Assembly: GCF_000702945.1 (NCBI RefSeq)
Contig: NZ_JNLE01000003.1
Coordinates: 2,217,501 to 2,281,500, forward strand
From: Clostridium sp. KNHs205
GTDB lineage: Bacteria > Bacillota > Clostridia > Lachnospirales > Lachnospiraceae
DNA length: 64,000 nucleotides
Direction of reading: 5' to 3'
Below are positions 24,580 through 32,352 of the stretch, in pieces. A program made the translations under genes and the position numbers. The notes below the pieces were generated by a model, which was not told where the DNA came from, did not search any database, and was given only the letters and a program-made list of their open reading frames with translations. Positions within the stretch are counted from its first letter, which is position 1. Each line of letters starts with the position of its first letter.

Positions 24580-25363
24580 AATAAAGGGTAAAAGTGCATC
24601 AAATATAATGGATGCAACTGGATATTGGCGTGAATATCCAGAGAGGGATTTGGAACATGTCAGAAGATATCCTGTTACAGTAGAACGTCTTGATGAAAAA
24701 GATGTCTGGAAAAATAAATACATGAAAGTTGTGTGCGTTCTGCCAGAACTTCAAGAAGCAAAAACGGAAAAGAAAGAGTATATTGCCATGCTTCAACAGG
24801 AACTGAAAAAGCAGGCTGGTAAAGACTATACTAAAAGTTTTTGTGTAGAGAAACTTATCATTTGGGATCGTGGTTCACAATATGAAGAATCGGATTATCT
24901 TGGATTACTTAACTTTGTGAAACAGAATTTTAGCTGTTCCGATGATATCAGGAATAAGATTGTGAAAAATGAGTTTAAAGATATTGAGGTATGGAATTAT
25001 GAAGAACCGATTCTTGCTGCAGGATTAGGAGCGGCAGGTTATATAAAAGGTCATGATTATTTCAATACAGAAAGCTTATCTGAGTATTCCAATGCATTAA
25101 GTAATGACTGCTATCCAGTGGAAAAGGCGTTTTTAATCTCTGCACAGGAAGTATTAGCAAGAACAATCCGCCAAGGAATTTATAGGGGAAAGCTTGGGTT
25201 AAAAGGATTCCAGGAACACCATGGGTTCTATTTTGAGAATGTATTCCATGATGAATTACAGAAATTAGAAGAGAAGGGATATCTGAAAGTGGAAGAGGAT
25301 GACTGTATCTTTCTACAAAAAGAGAAACAAGAGGAAATCCTGGATAGCTTAGTGAAATGGTAA
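24569..25363 (+). CDS. Truncated HemN-like paralogue without the iron-sulfur motif
   Basis: A 264-aa protein made from the two ends of the cluster's HemN-like proteins. Residues 17-50 (GYWREYPERDLEHVRRYP) match the N-terminal signature of the protein at 25376, and residues about 155-260 (LAAGLGAAGYIKGHDYFN onward) match the region after the radical SAM barrel and the HemN_C-like end. The CxxxCxxC motif and most of the barrel are missing and replaced by about 100 residues without recognised motifs. The frame, ribosome binding site and operon position are intact, so this looks like a kept accessory protein and not a decaying gene. It may bind substrate or dimerise with an active copy. Confidence 0.75.
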   Translation: MQNKIKGKSASNIMDATGYWREYPERDLEHVRRYPVTVERLDEKDVWKNKYMKVVCVLPELQEAKTEKKEYIAMLQQELKKQAGKDYTKSFCVEKLIIWDRGSQYEESDYLGLLNFVKQNFSCSDDIRNKIVKNEFKDIEVWNYEEPILAAGLGAAGYIKGHDYFNTESLSEYSNALSNDCYPVEKAFLISAQEVLARTIRQGIYRGKLGLKGFQEHHGFYFENVFHDELQKLEEKGYLKVEEDDCIFLQKEKQEEILDSLVKW

Positions 25364-25375
25364 GGAGGCGAGAAA

Positions 25376-26848
25376 ATGAAATTGCCTAAACATGGTGAAA
25401 AGAAGAATATACCGCAGGAAATGCTGGATTTTGGCTTTTGGAAGGAATATCCCGATCGAGATAGAGAATATGTAAGATGGTATCCATGCAATATTAAAAG
25501 TCTGTCGGGAAAGGAAATCTGGGAACAGATTCACGAGCATGATGAGCCATTATCATTTTATTTACATATTCCATTTTGTAATAACAAATGCCATTCCTGT
25601 TTCTATACCAAATATAATACACAGCCTTCTCTTACGGACCGCTATCTTGATGCTATAAAAAAAGAAATAACGATGTATGCAAGTCAGCCATATATTAAGC
25701 AGAAAACCTTTCATTCCGGTTACTTTGGCGGAGGAACTCCAACAGCACTTTCCGAGAAGCAGCTATCCGATTTGTTAACCCATGTGAATAAAACACTTAA
25801 CATTGAAAAAGATGCAGGGATTACCATGGAGACAACACCTAGAGAAGTGACAAAAGGTAAGATTAAAATCATGCTGGAAAACGGTATTAAAAGAATCAGC
25901 ATCGGTGTACAGTCTTTGGATGATGAACTTCTAAGAAGAATTGGAAGAAATCATACAGCACAGGAAGCAAAAGATGCAGTGCATGCATTACGTGAAGAGG
26001 GAGTAAAAGCCATTAATGTTGACCTGATGTATGGACTTCCGGGAGAAACTCTGGAGAGTTGGAAAAACACGATTCAACAGCTGATGGAGATGCAGATTGA
26101 TTCCGTATCGTTATACTCTTTTGTGGTAATTCCGTTTAGTAAAATATTCATGAAAATTATGAATGGTCAGCAGCCAGAATGTCCAAAAGAAGAAACCTGC
26201 ATGGAATTCTATAATTATGCCGTGAAAACGCTGCTAGAGAATAATTATAAAGCAACCAGTACACAGGATTTTGTAAACTGTAACCTTGCGACATCTGAAT
26301 ATGTAGAGCATGGTGAAAGCTATTCATTAGGTGAAAAGGATTACGAAGGCGTATTTACACCAAGCATGTCTCAGCTTGCTTATCCAGCGGACCGCTGGTA
26401 TTACTGCCGAGATCAGATACCATTTGGATCAGGCGCATATGGATATGTGAATACCTACACCTGCTTAAATGAGCCGGATATAATGAACTATATTGAGACA
26501 GTGAACAAAGGTGAGTTCCCTGTTGTTATGGGAAGCAAAGTTGATAAAGAGGAACGAAAAGCAATGCTCATGGTACTTGGTACGAAGATGCTGAAAGTTA
26601 AGAAACAGGATTTTTATGATAGGACAAAGGTGTCTATAGAAGAAGCATATGGAGATATCATAAAAAAACTGGAGGAGCAAGGGCTGGTGCGTTTAACAGA
26701 GGATGCACTAGAAGTAACGTATCCAAAGGGCTGGTATTATTCAGACAATATCAGCAAAACATTTTATAGTAAAGACAATTATAAGATTCCACAGCCTGCT
26801 GTTGACAATATCACGGTACTTAAGTATCTGAAGGAAAAAAAGGTGTAA
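25376..26848 (+). CDS. HemN-like radical SAM enzyme 3
   Basis: The longest copy (490 aa). It has the N-terminal signature FWKEYPDRDREYVRWYPCN at residues 21-39 and the [4Fe-4S] cysteines C68, C72 and C75 (HIPFCNNKCHSC). Then come GGGTPTALS, METTPREVT, KRISIGVQSLDDELLRRIG and the end region YPKGWYYSDNISKTFY. Its closest visible relatives are the copies at 20211 and 24569. The preceding truncated paralogue ends 12 bases upstream and the BtrH-like gene begins 4 bases downstream. The substrate is probably a cluster intermediate; which step it performs cannot be told from sequence. Confidence 0.9.
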   Translation: MKLPKHGEKKNIPQEMLDFGFWKEYPDRDREYVRWYPCNIKSLSGKEIWEQIHEHDEPLSFYLHIPFCNNKCHSCFYTKYNTQPSLTDRYLDAIKKEITMYASQPYIKQKTFHSGYFGGGTPTALSEKQLSDLLTHVNKTLNIEKDAGITMETTPREVTKGKIKIMLENGIKRISIGVQSLDDELLRRIGRNHTAQEAKDAVHALREEGVKAINVDLMYGLPGETLESWKNTIQQLMEMQIDSVSLYSFVVIPFSKIFMKIMNGQQPECPKEETCMEFYNYAVKTLLENNYKATSTQDFVNCNLATSEYVEHGESYSLGEKDYEGVFTPSMSQLAYPADRWYYCRDQIPFGSGAYGYVNTYTCLNEPDIMNYIETVNKGEFPVVMGSKVDKEERKAMLMVLGTKMLKVKKQDFYDRTKVSIEEAYGDIIKKLEEQGLVRLTEDALEVTYPKGWYYSDNISKTFYSKDNYKIPQPAVDNITVLKYLKEKKV

Positions 26849-26852
26849 ATAG

Positions 26853-28031
26853 ATGAAGCAATTATTATATATCCACAATACAGAAAGCTGGGTTGGAAAG
26901 CATTGTGAAACAACTGCTGTAAAGCATGTTTTAGATTATTACGGACTGGATTATTCGGAAGATTTCCTATTTGGGATCAGTGGAGGAATCGGTTTTATCT
27001 ACTGGTATGCAAAGAATATGAATGTTCCATTTATAGGTACAAAGAATAAGACCAGAAAAGGAACCATTCAGGAGGTTTGTGAGAAGCTTAATTTGAATTG
27101 CCAGGTAAAAGAAACGGCCAGTATCATGCGGGCACAGAGATATCTGGAAAAAGCAGTTGCAGTAGGAAAGCCTTTAATTGTTAATGTGGATCTTGCATTA
27201 CTTCAATATTCAGGAGTCCCCCAAAATGCACATTTTGGGGGGCATGCGGTTGCTGTTTTTGGAGTGGATCAAGAAAAATCACTTGTGTATATTCTTGATA
27301 GAGGAAGAAAATTGGTATCAGAACCTATGGAAAGTTTTCAGTTAGCCAGAAATTCCTCTTATCAACCATTTTCACCTAAGAACCGTTCCTTTCTAATTGA
27401 ACCAGATAGTCAGAATAAGCTCACAAAGGAAGAGCTTATCAACCATGATATGATTATAGACTCAATTAGGGAATGTGTTTCTGAAATGATGTATCCAGAA
27501 ATCCGTAACAAAGGTATTACTGGTTTTGATATATGGGCCAGAAAGATGAAAAAGTGGACAGAGGATTTTCAGGGACTGGATTTTTTGGGTTGTTTGATGA
27601 ATGTGTTCTCTAATGTTGTGATCGGTGGTACTGGTGGAGATGCATTCCGAAGTATGTATGCAAGATTTTTAAGAGAATGTTCGGTGCTCTTAGGGAATGA
27701 ACAATTGAAGGAAGCAGCACTACGATACGAAGCAGCCGGAGTATGCTGGGTAGAATTAGCCCAACTAGCCTTGCCGGATTCCTGTAATTATCTGAAGCAG
27801 GTAAAAGAGACTATGTATGCAAAAAACCAGATATTTGAGGACGGTAAGCCAGATGCGCTTTCCAGGCTTTTGGAATTACAACAGAAGCAAAAACAGATAT
27901 TAGAGATGGCAGCAGAGGAAGCTGTGAATCATCAGAAAGAAATTATATCTGATTTATGCCAGAAGGTTAAGCGGTGCAAAGCGTTGGAACAGGATGCATT
28001 ATCCTGTTTAAGCAGTTGTCTGGAGAATTAG
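26853..28031 (+). CDS. BtrH-like cysteine acyltransferase
   Basis: A 392-aa protein with an N-terminal BtrH_N-type domain (about residues 1-180) and a C-terminal helical DUF4872-like part. The expected nucleophile is C18 in GKHCETTAVKHVLDYYG, and the likely His is in HFGGHAVAVFGVD, as in C39-peptidase-like acyltransferases. BtrH moves the AHBA side chain of butirosin from an acyl carrier protein to an amine. No carrier protein is encoded in this window, so this relative may use a CoA or AMP ester made by the PaaK-like ligases to form an amide bond. The family is recognisable; donor and acceptor are inferred. Confidence 0.8.
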   Translation: MKQLLYIHNTESWVGKHCETTAVKHVLDYYGLDYSEDFLFGISGGIGFIYWYAKNMNVPFIGTKNKTRKGTIQEVCEKLNLNCQVKETASIMRAQRYLEKAVAVGKPLIVNVDLALLQYSGVPQNAHFGGHAVAVFGVDQEKSLVYILDRGRKLVSEPMESFQLARNSSYQPFSPKNRSFLIEPDSQNKLTKEELINHDMIIDSIRECVSEMMYPEIRNKGITGFDIWARKMKKWTEDFQGLDFLGCLMNVFSNVVIGGTGGDAFRSMYARFLRECSVLLGNEQLKEAALRYEAAGVCWVELAQLALPDSCNYLKQVKETMYAKNQIFEDGKPDALSRLLELQQKQKQILEMAAEEAVNHQKEIISDLCQKVKRCKALEQDALSCLSSCLEN

Positions 28032-28041
28032 AGGAGGTATT

Positions 28042-28749
28042 ATGTTTACAAATCAAAGTAAAGAGAGGATTCCTATACAGAAAAATAAATTTCATACAAT
28101 TGCCGAAGTAAGGGATTATGATATGGCAGCCCCTAGAAACACGCTGTTATACCCAATGCAGAGGCTACAGGAATTAGTAAAGCCTTATATCGCGGAAGGA
28201 AAAAAAATTGTTAATCTAGGATGTGAGACAGGAATTCTTGCATTAATGATTGGTGGTGAATGTAGAGCTTTGATTACAGGAATAGATGAAGACCTACTTC
28301 TGTTAAAAGGAGCGGAAGAAAATCTTCGTATTGCAAAACTATGCAATTATCCAGGTGACGCAGAATTTCTATGTGCATCATTCGATAGTCTTCCAATCGA
28401 ATCAAACTCTGTAGATGTAGTGTTTGCAGATAATTTTATTTATAGATGCGACAAAGTAGAAGATGTATTGAAAGAGTGCAGACGAATTGTAAAAGAAGAT
28501 GGTGTCGTACTGATTAATCAACTTCTAAGAGATGCAGATAAGGAGAAAATAAGATTTATCAAACAATATTTGAAGACCGATTCGTTTGGCGGAGAAAAAG
28601 AATTTATGGATACACTGAACAGCTGTTATTCCTTTGAAGAGTATGAAAAAGTTTTGAAAGAAAATTCGGATTTAGGTTTTGAAATCAGAAAAGAGCAGCT
28701 GGCTGTAATTATTTCTTATAACTTTGATGATTCTGAGCTTGAGCAGTAA
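28042..28749 (+). CDS. Class I SAM methyltransferase C
   Basis: A 235-aa methyltransferase, third member of the in-cluster family. Motif I is IVNLGCETGILALMIGG (about residue 55), the acidic strand-2 end is ITGIDEDL, and the shared signature LINQLLRDADKEKIRFI and the C-terminal NSCYSFEEYEKVL are present. It starts 10 bases after the BtrH-like gene and is followed 11 bases later by a different methyltransferase family. It is a likely partner of the HemN-like enzyme at 25376, by analogy with the 20211/21633 pair. Confidence 0.85.
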   Translation: MFTNQSKERIPIQKNKFHTIAEVRDYDMAAPRNTLLYPMQRLQELVKPYIAEGKKIVNLGCETGILALMIGGECRALITGIDEDLLLLKGAEENLRIAKLCNYPGDAEFLCASFDSLPIESNSVDVVFADNFIYRCDKVEDVLKECRRIVKEDGVVLINQLLRDADKEKIRFIKQYLKTDSFGGEKEFMDTLNSCYSFEEYEKVLKENSDLGFEIRKEQLAVIISYNFDDSELEQ

Positions 28750-28760
28750 GGAGGGGCTAT

Positions 28761-29393
28761 ATGGAACAAAATATGGCATGGATGAATCAGGTGCAGGAAA
28801 TAGCCCTTCTTTATCCAGAAGAAATACGATTTTTAAGTAATTTACCTGTAGAAGTACAAGATAAGGATGGATTAATAGTTGATATTGGAACATTTAAAGG
28901 TGGAAGCAGCATAACACTTGCAATGGGACTGAAACAGAATGGAATTAAAGAAAAAGTTTATACCGTTGACAGTTATGAATATTTTACATTTGGAGACGAA
29001 GACCAGGAAGATGAAGATGGAGACTGGGGACGAGATGGAAAAATGCGAACTGCTTTTCTTGAAAATGTGAAGAAATTTCACTTAGAAGATGACATTGTTT
29101 CTGTTTTTAGCGATTCAACAAGTTATCTGAATCAAACAGATGCTTCTATTAAGCTGATGTTTTATGATGGTTCTAACATGGCGGATAAAGTATCGGAAGA
29201 CCTTTTCCTGGCAGCATCTAAAATTGTATATGGAGGATATATCTGTCTGCATGATTTTCACGATGTGGAGATTTATGGCGGGAATGTGAAAAAGGCAGTA
29301 GACAAGTTCTTAAAGGAAAGACATGAGTTTGAATTTGTAAAAAAAATTGGTGAAACAGGGGTTATCAGAAAGAAGGAGGGATGGCATGAGTAA
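28761..29393 (+). CDS. SAM methyltransferase of the Methyltransf_24 type
   Basis: A 210-aa class I methyltransferase unrelated to the other three in detail. Motif I is IVDIGTFKGGSSITLAMGL (about residues 38-56). A strongly acidic loop (FGDEDQEDEDGDWGRDG) sits after the second strand, and the C-terminal part GGYICLHDFHDVEIYGG has the Asp/His pattern of this family, whose members often methylate hydroxyl groups of sugars or phenols with a metal ion. It could O-methylate the cluster product. Its stop codon overlaps the start of the active nitrilase gene. Confidence 0.8.
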   Translation: MEQNMAWMNQVQEIALLYPEEIRFLSNLPVEVQDKDGLIVDIGTFKGGSSITLAMGLKQNGIKEKVYTVDSYEYFTFGDEDQEDEDGDWGRDGKMRTAFLENVKKFHLEDDIVSVFSDSTSYLNQTDASIKLMFYDGSNMADKVSEDLFLAASKIVYGGYICLHDFHDVEIYGGNVKKAVDKFLKERHEFEFVKKIGETGVIRKKEGWHE

Positions 29394-30315
29394 GGTGAAA
29401 ATCGCCTGTCTTCAGTATAAGTGGAGAGATGCTCCAGCAGAAAACCTGAATTATATTGTCTCTGAGATACGAAAGATTGGAGAAGAAAAAAAAGTAGAGG
29501 TCATTTTTTTACCGGAATTTATCATAGGAGCACCATTTCATTTCCCGGGAAGAGCACATTTAAAGGGAGTAGTGGATGATACAATACCGGGAAAAATAAC
29601 GGGCATATTTTCTGAACTGGCAAAGAAATACGGACTTTACATATTTGGCGGCACCATTGTAGAACGGGAAGGGGAGCAGTATTATAACTCCACCTTTGTA
29701 ATTGGACCGGAAGGGAACCTACTTGGTAAAGCAAGAAAGAATCATTGTTATGCTGCAGAGATGGTGGCTGTTACACCTGGAAATGGGATGCTATTACTGG
29801 AACTCCCATTTGGAAAGGTAGGAATTCTAGTCTGTTCGGATTTCTGGATACCGGAAATGCCAAGAATCTTATCCCTGCAGGGAGCTGAGATAATATATGT
29901 GGCAGGTTCCTCCCTATTACAGAATATTAGTGATATTAAACCTTGTATGCGTGCGAATTCAGTATTTAATGTTTGTTATACGGTATTTACCAGCGTGGTT
30001 GGAGAAGTGGAAGGAAACAGGGTAAATGATAAGAAATTTAAAATCGAATTTGGTGGACATACAACCGTTGCAGAGCCAGACCAGATAATGAACTCCCTAG
30101 AGGATGAAGAAGCAGTTCTTTATGAAGAATTAGATATGGATTACATCAGAGAACTTAGAAGCATCGATGTGAAATTTCAAAAGACGCATTTCTTTAGTCT
30201 GTGGGGAAGAAGACCTGAATTGTATAGAGATATATTGAAACCTTATGTTGGGAAGGACAAGGAACTAGGAGAACTTGTAGAAGAATATCTGAATAGTAAG
30301 GAGGAAGAGAAATGA
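29386..30315 (+). CDS. Nitrilase-superfamily amidohydrolase with intact catalytic triad
   Basis: A 309-aa carbon-nitrogen hydrolase. ATG 29386 has AAGGAGGG upstream and overlaps the previous stop; a longer frame from 29347 has no such support. The full triad is present: E44 (IFLPEFIIG), K118 (KARKNHC) and C150 (ILVCSDFWIPE). It is the only one of the three nitrilase-like proteins expected to be active. It could cleave an amide in the pathway, or run in reverse as an amide-forming N-acyltransferase. It overlaps the next gene by 4 bases (ATGA). Confidence 0.87.
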   Translation: MSKVKIACLQYKWRDAPAENLNYIVSEIRKIGEEKKVEVIFLPEFIIGAPFHFPGRAHLKGVVDDTIPGKITGIFSELAKKYGLYIFGGTIVEREGEQYYNSTFVIGPEGNLLGKARKNHCYAAEMVAVTPGNGMLLLELPFGKVGILVCSDFWIPEMPRILSLQGAEIIYVAGSSLLQNISDIKPCMRANSVFNVCYTVFTSVVGEVEGNRVNDKKFKIEFGGHTTVAEPDQIMNSLEDEEAVLYEELDMDYIRELRSIDVKFQKTHFFSLWGRRPELYRDILKPYVGKDKELGELVEEYLNSKEEEK

Positions 30316-31136
30316 GATTATCGTATAACGTGAATGGACTTAGAAATCTTGATTTGCTTACTGCGATACACAGAGTCCAAGAGGCTGGCTATGAAGCAAT
30401 TGAGCTTTCATTACATCAAAGACACCTGCATCCTTTTTTTACAGGAGAAGAGGAAATAAAAAAACTGACAAAAGAGCTAAAGAATACAAAGATGAAGCCA
30501 GTATGTCTAGCTACAGGAGCTGAATTACTATTGTCTAGTGTAAAACATGAACCTTCATTAATTGCACCAGTAAAAGCAGGTAGAAATGCCAGGATTTCCT
30601 TACTGCAGGAAGCAGCAAAAATGGCAGAAACGTTAGAGATTCCTGTTGTGAATTTTTGTTCTGGTTATAAGAGTCCGTTAATGTCTGATGAAGATGCAGA
30701 TAAGTATTTAATTGAAGGTATCTGGAAAGCAGCGATTGGAGCGGGAAATGTGATATTTGCTATTGAACCAGAGCCAGGTATGTTTATTGAGACAACACAA
30801 CAGGCGATTGCACTGATTAAGAAGGCAAAAGTCCCTAATTTGAAACTGAACGTGGATTTAGGACATGTTGTCTGTTGCGAAGAAAATGTACAGGAGAGTC
30901 TTACAAAAGCATTGCCTTTTACAGCACATATACATATTGAAGATATTAAAGGAAGAACTCATAGGCATCTAATTCCAGGAACAGGTGATATTGATTGGAG
31001 TATGTTTGCAAAGTGCCTGGAGGATGCAGGATATGAGGGATATCTAAGTGTGGAATTATATGATTACGACTCTATGGCAGATCAGGCGATGAAAGAGAGT
31101 AAAGATTTTATTCTTGAAAATAAGATACTGAATTAG
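30312..31136 (+). CDS. TIM-barrel sugar isomerase/epimerase-like enzyme
   Basis: A 274-aa protein of the xylose-isomerase-like/AP-endonuclease-2 superfamily. Metal-binding residues are visible in order: AIEPEPG (Glu), NVDLGHV (Asp, His), HIHIEDIKGR with HRHLIPGTGDIDW (His, Asp), and LSVELYDY (Glu). This is the pattern of inosose dehydratases, hydroxypyruvate isomerases and tagatose/psicose epimerases. With a DOI-synthase-like cyclase in the same operon, an inosose-type isomerisation or dehydration is a reasonable role, which could lead the cyclitol toward an aromatic ring. The reaction is inferred. Confidence 0.8.
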   Translation: MRLSYNVNGLRNLDLLTAIHRVQEAGYEAIELSLHQRHLHPFFTGEEEIKKLTKELKNTKMKPVCLATGAELLLSSVKHEPSLIAPVKAGRNARISLLQEAAKMAETLEIPVVNFCSGYKSPLMSDEDADKYLIEGIWKAAIGAGNVIFAIEPEPGMFIETTQQAIALIKKAKVPNLKLNVDLGHVVCCEENVQESLTKALPFTAHIHIEDIKGRTHRHLIPGTGDIDWSMFAKCLEDAGYEGYLSVELYDYDSMADQAMKESKDFILENKILN

Positions 31137-31182
31137 TTCTATTAAGCCAGTAGAAATGTGCATAGTGAGAAAGGAGGATCAA

Positions 31183-32352
31183 ATGTTTCCTCAAGAAGGT
31201 TTATCCAGTAGGGCAGTGAAAAAAGAATTAAAGAACTATAAGCATCAGGATAAGCAGTATATAGATGGGCAGATTTTCAATTCTATCTGTACAGAACCAC
31301 TGGTTATTGCGAAAGAAGCTTATACTGAGTTTTTAAATACAAACTTAGGAGATAAAAGAATTTTTAAAGGCACAGCAGAATTGGAAAAAGAAACAGTTGC
31401 TATGCTTGGTGAACTTTTTGATAGACAGGATGCGCCTGGTTGTCTTGTAAGTGGTGCAACAGAAGCCAACCTGTTGGCATTATATGTAGCAAGACAGAAA
31501 GCTATGAAAAAAGGAATGAATGAGTTTGAAGTCGTGGTGCCAGAATCGGTTCATTTCTCTGTAATCAAGGCAGCCAGTATTCTGAATCTGAACCTGGTTG
31601 TAACGAAGCTTGATTCAGAATATAGAGCCGATCCCAAGGTAATTGCAGATAGCATAACAGATCGCACGATTGCAATTGTAGCAACAGCAGGGACAAGTGA
31701 ACTGGGAATGGTAGATCCTTACGATGAGATTGAAAAAATAGCAGTTAAAAATGGACTTTATTATCATATTGATGCGGCTTCCGGTGGTTTCCTTTTACCG
31801 TTTATGGAATCTGCAAGAAAGATATATCTTGGAAATGGAGTTTGTTCTATTGCAGTGGACCCACATAAATATGGATATTCTGTAATTCCAGGAGGAGGCA
31901 TCTTGTTTCGAGATGAAGAGATACAGAATGAGATTGCATTTTCATCCTTTTTTGAGGGGACCCATATACATAATACCTTACTAGGAACCAGAACAGGAGC
32001 AGGAGCAGCCGCCGCATTTGCAGCAATGTCTTATCTTGGAATTCGAGGATATCAAAGCTGCGTAAGAAGGATTATGGAAACAACTGCACTTGGAGAGCAA
32101 TATGCAAGAAAGAAGGGACTTAAGCTGTTTCAAAAATCTGATTTGAATATTATTTCGATCTGTTCCAGGGAACCGGAGCAAATGCAAAAAATGTTAGAGG
32201 AACAAGGAATTATCATTTCCGTTAACAAAAAGTACAGAGTAATCAGACTGGTCATAGAACTCCATCATACATATGCAAAAGTAATGGAACTGCTAGATTT
32301 AATTGCAAAACTGGAGGTTAGCTTTCATGAAGATGCTATTTATCTCACCTAA
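31183..32352 (+). CDS. Group II PLP-dependent amino-acid decarboxylase, MfnA-like
   Basis: A 389-aa decarboxylase. ATG 31183 is chosen for the strong AAAGGAGGATCAA upstream; the upstream ATG at 31156 is weaker. PLP-binding features are the lysine K229 in VDPHKYG, the stacking His H124 in ESVHFSVIKA, D197 in YYHIDAASGG, and SGATEANLLAL near residue 90. Relatives include MfnA tyrosine decarboxylase and aspartate or glutamate decarboxylases. In this pathway it may decarboxylate the amino-acid product of a TrpB-like enzyme or make an amine unit. The next start codon lies inside its 3' end. Confidence 0.87.
   Translation: MFPQEGLSSRAVKKELKNYKHQDKQYIDGQIFNSICTEPLVIAKEAYTEFLNTNLGDKRIFKGTAELEKETVAMLGELFDRQDAPGCLVSGATEANLLALYVARQKAMKKGMNEFEVVVPESVHFSVIKAASILNLNLVVTKLDSEYRADPKVIADSITDRTIAIVATAGTSELGMVDPYDEIEKIAVKNGLYYHIDAASGGFLLPFMESARKIYLGNGVCSIAVDPHKYGYSVIPGGGILFRDEEIQNEIAFSSFFEGTHIHNTLLGTRTGAGAAAAFAAMSYLGIRGYQSCVRRIMETTALGEQYARKKGLKLFQKSDLNIISICSREPEQMQKMLEEQGIIISVNKKYRVIRLVIELHHTYAKVMELLDLIAKLEVSFHEDAIYLT

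Noticed and set aside
20211..26848. Heme biosynthesis as the role of the HemN-like proteins
   Set aside because: Four paralogues in one operon without other heme genes, mixed with methyltransferases and ligases, argue against coproporphyrinogen oxidase function.
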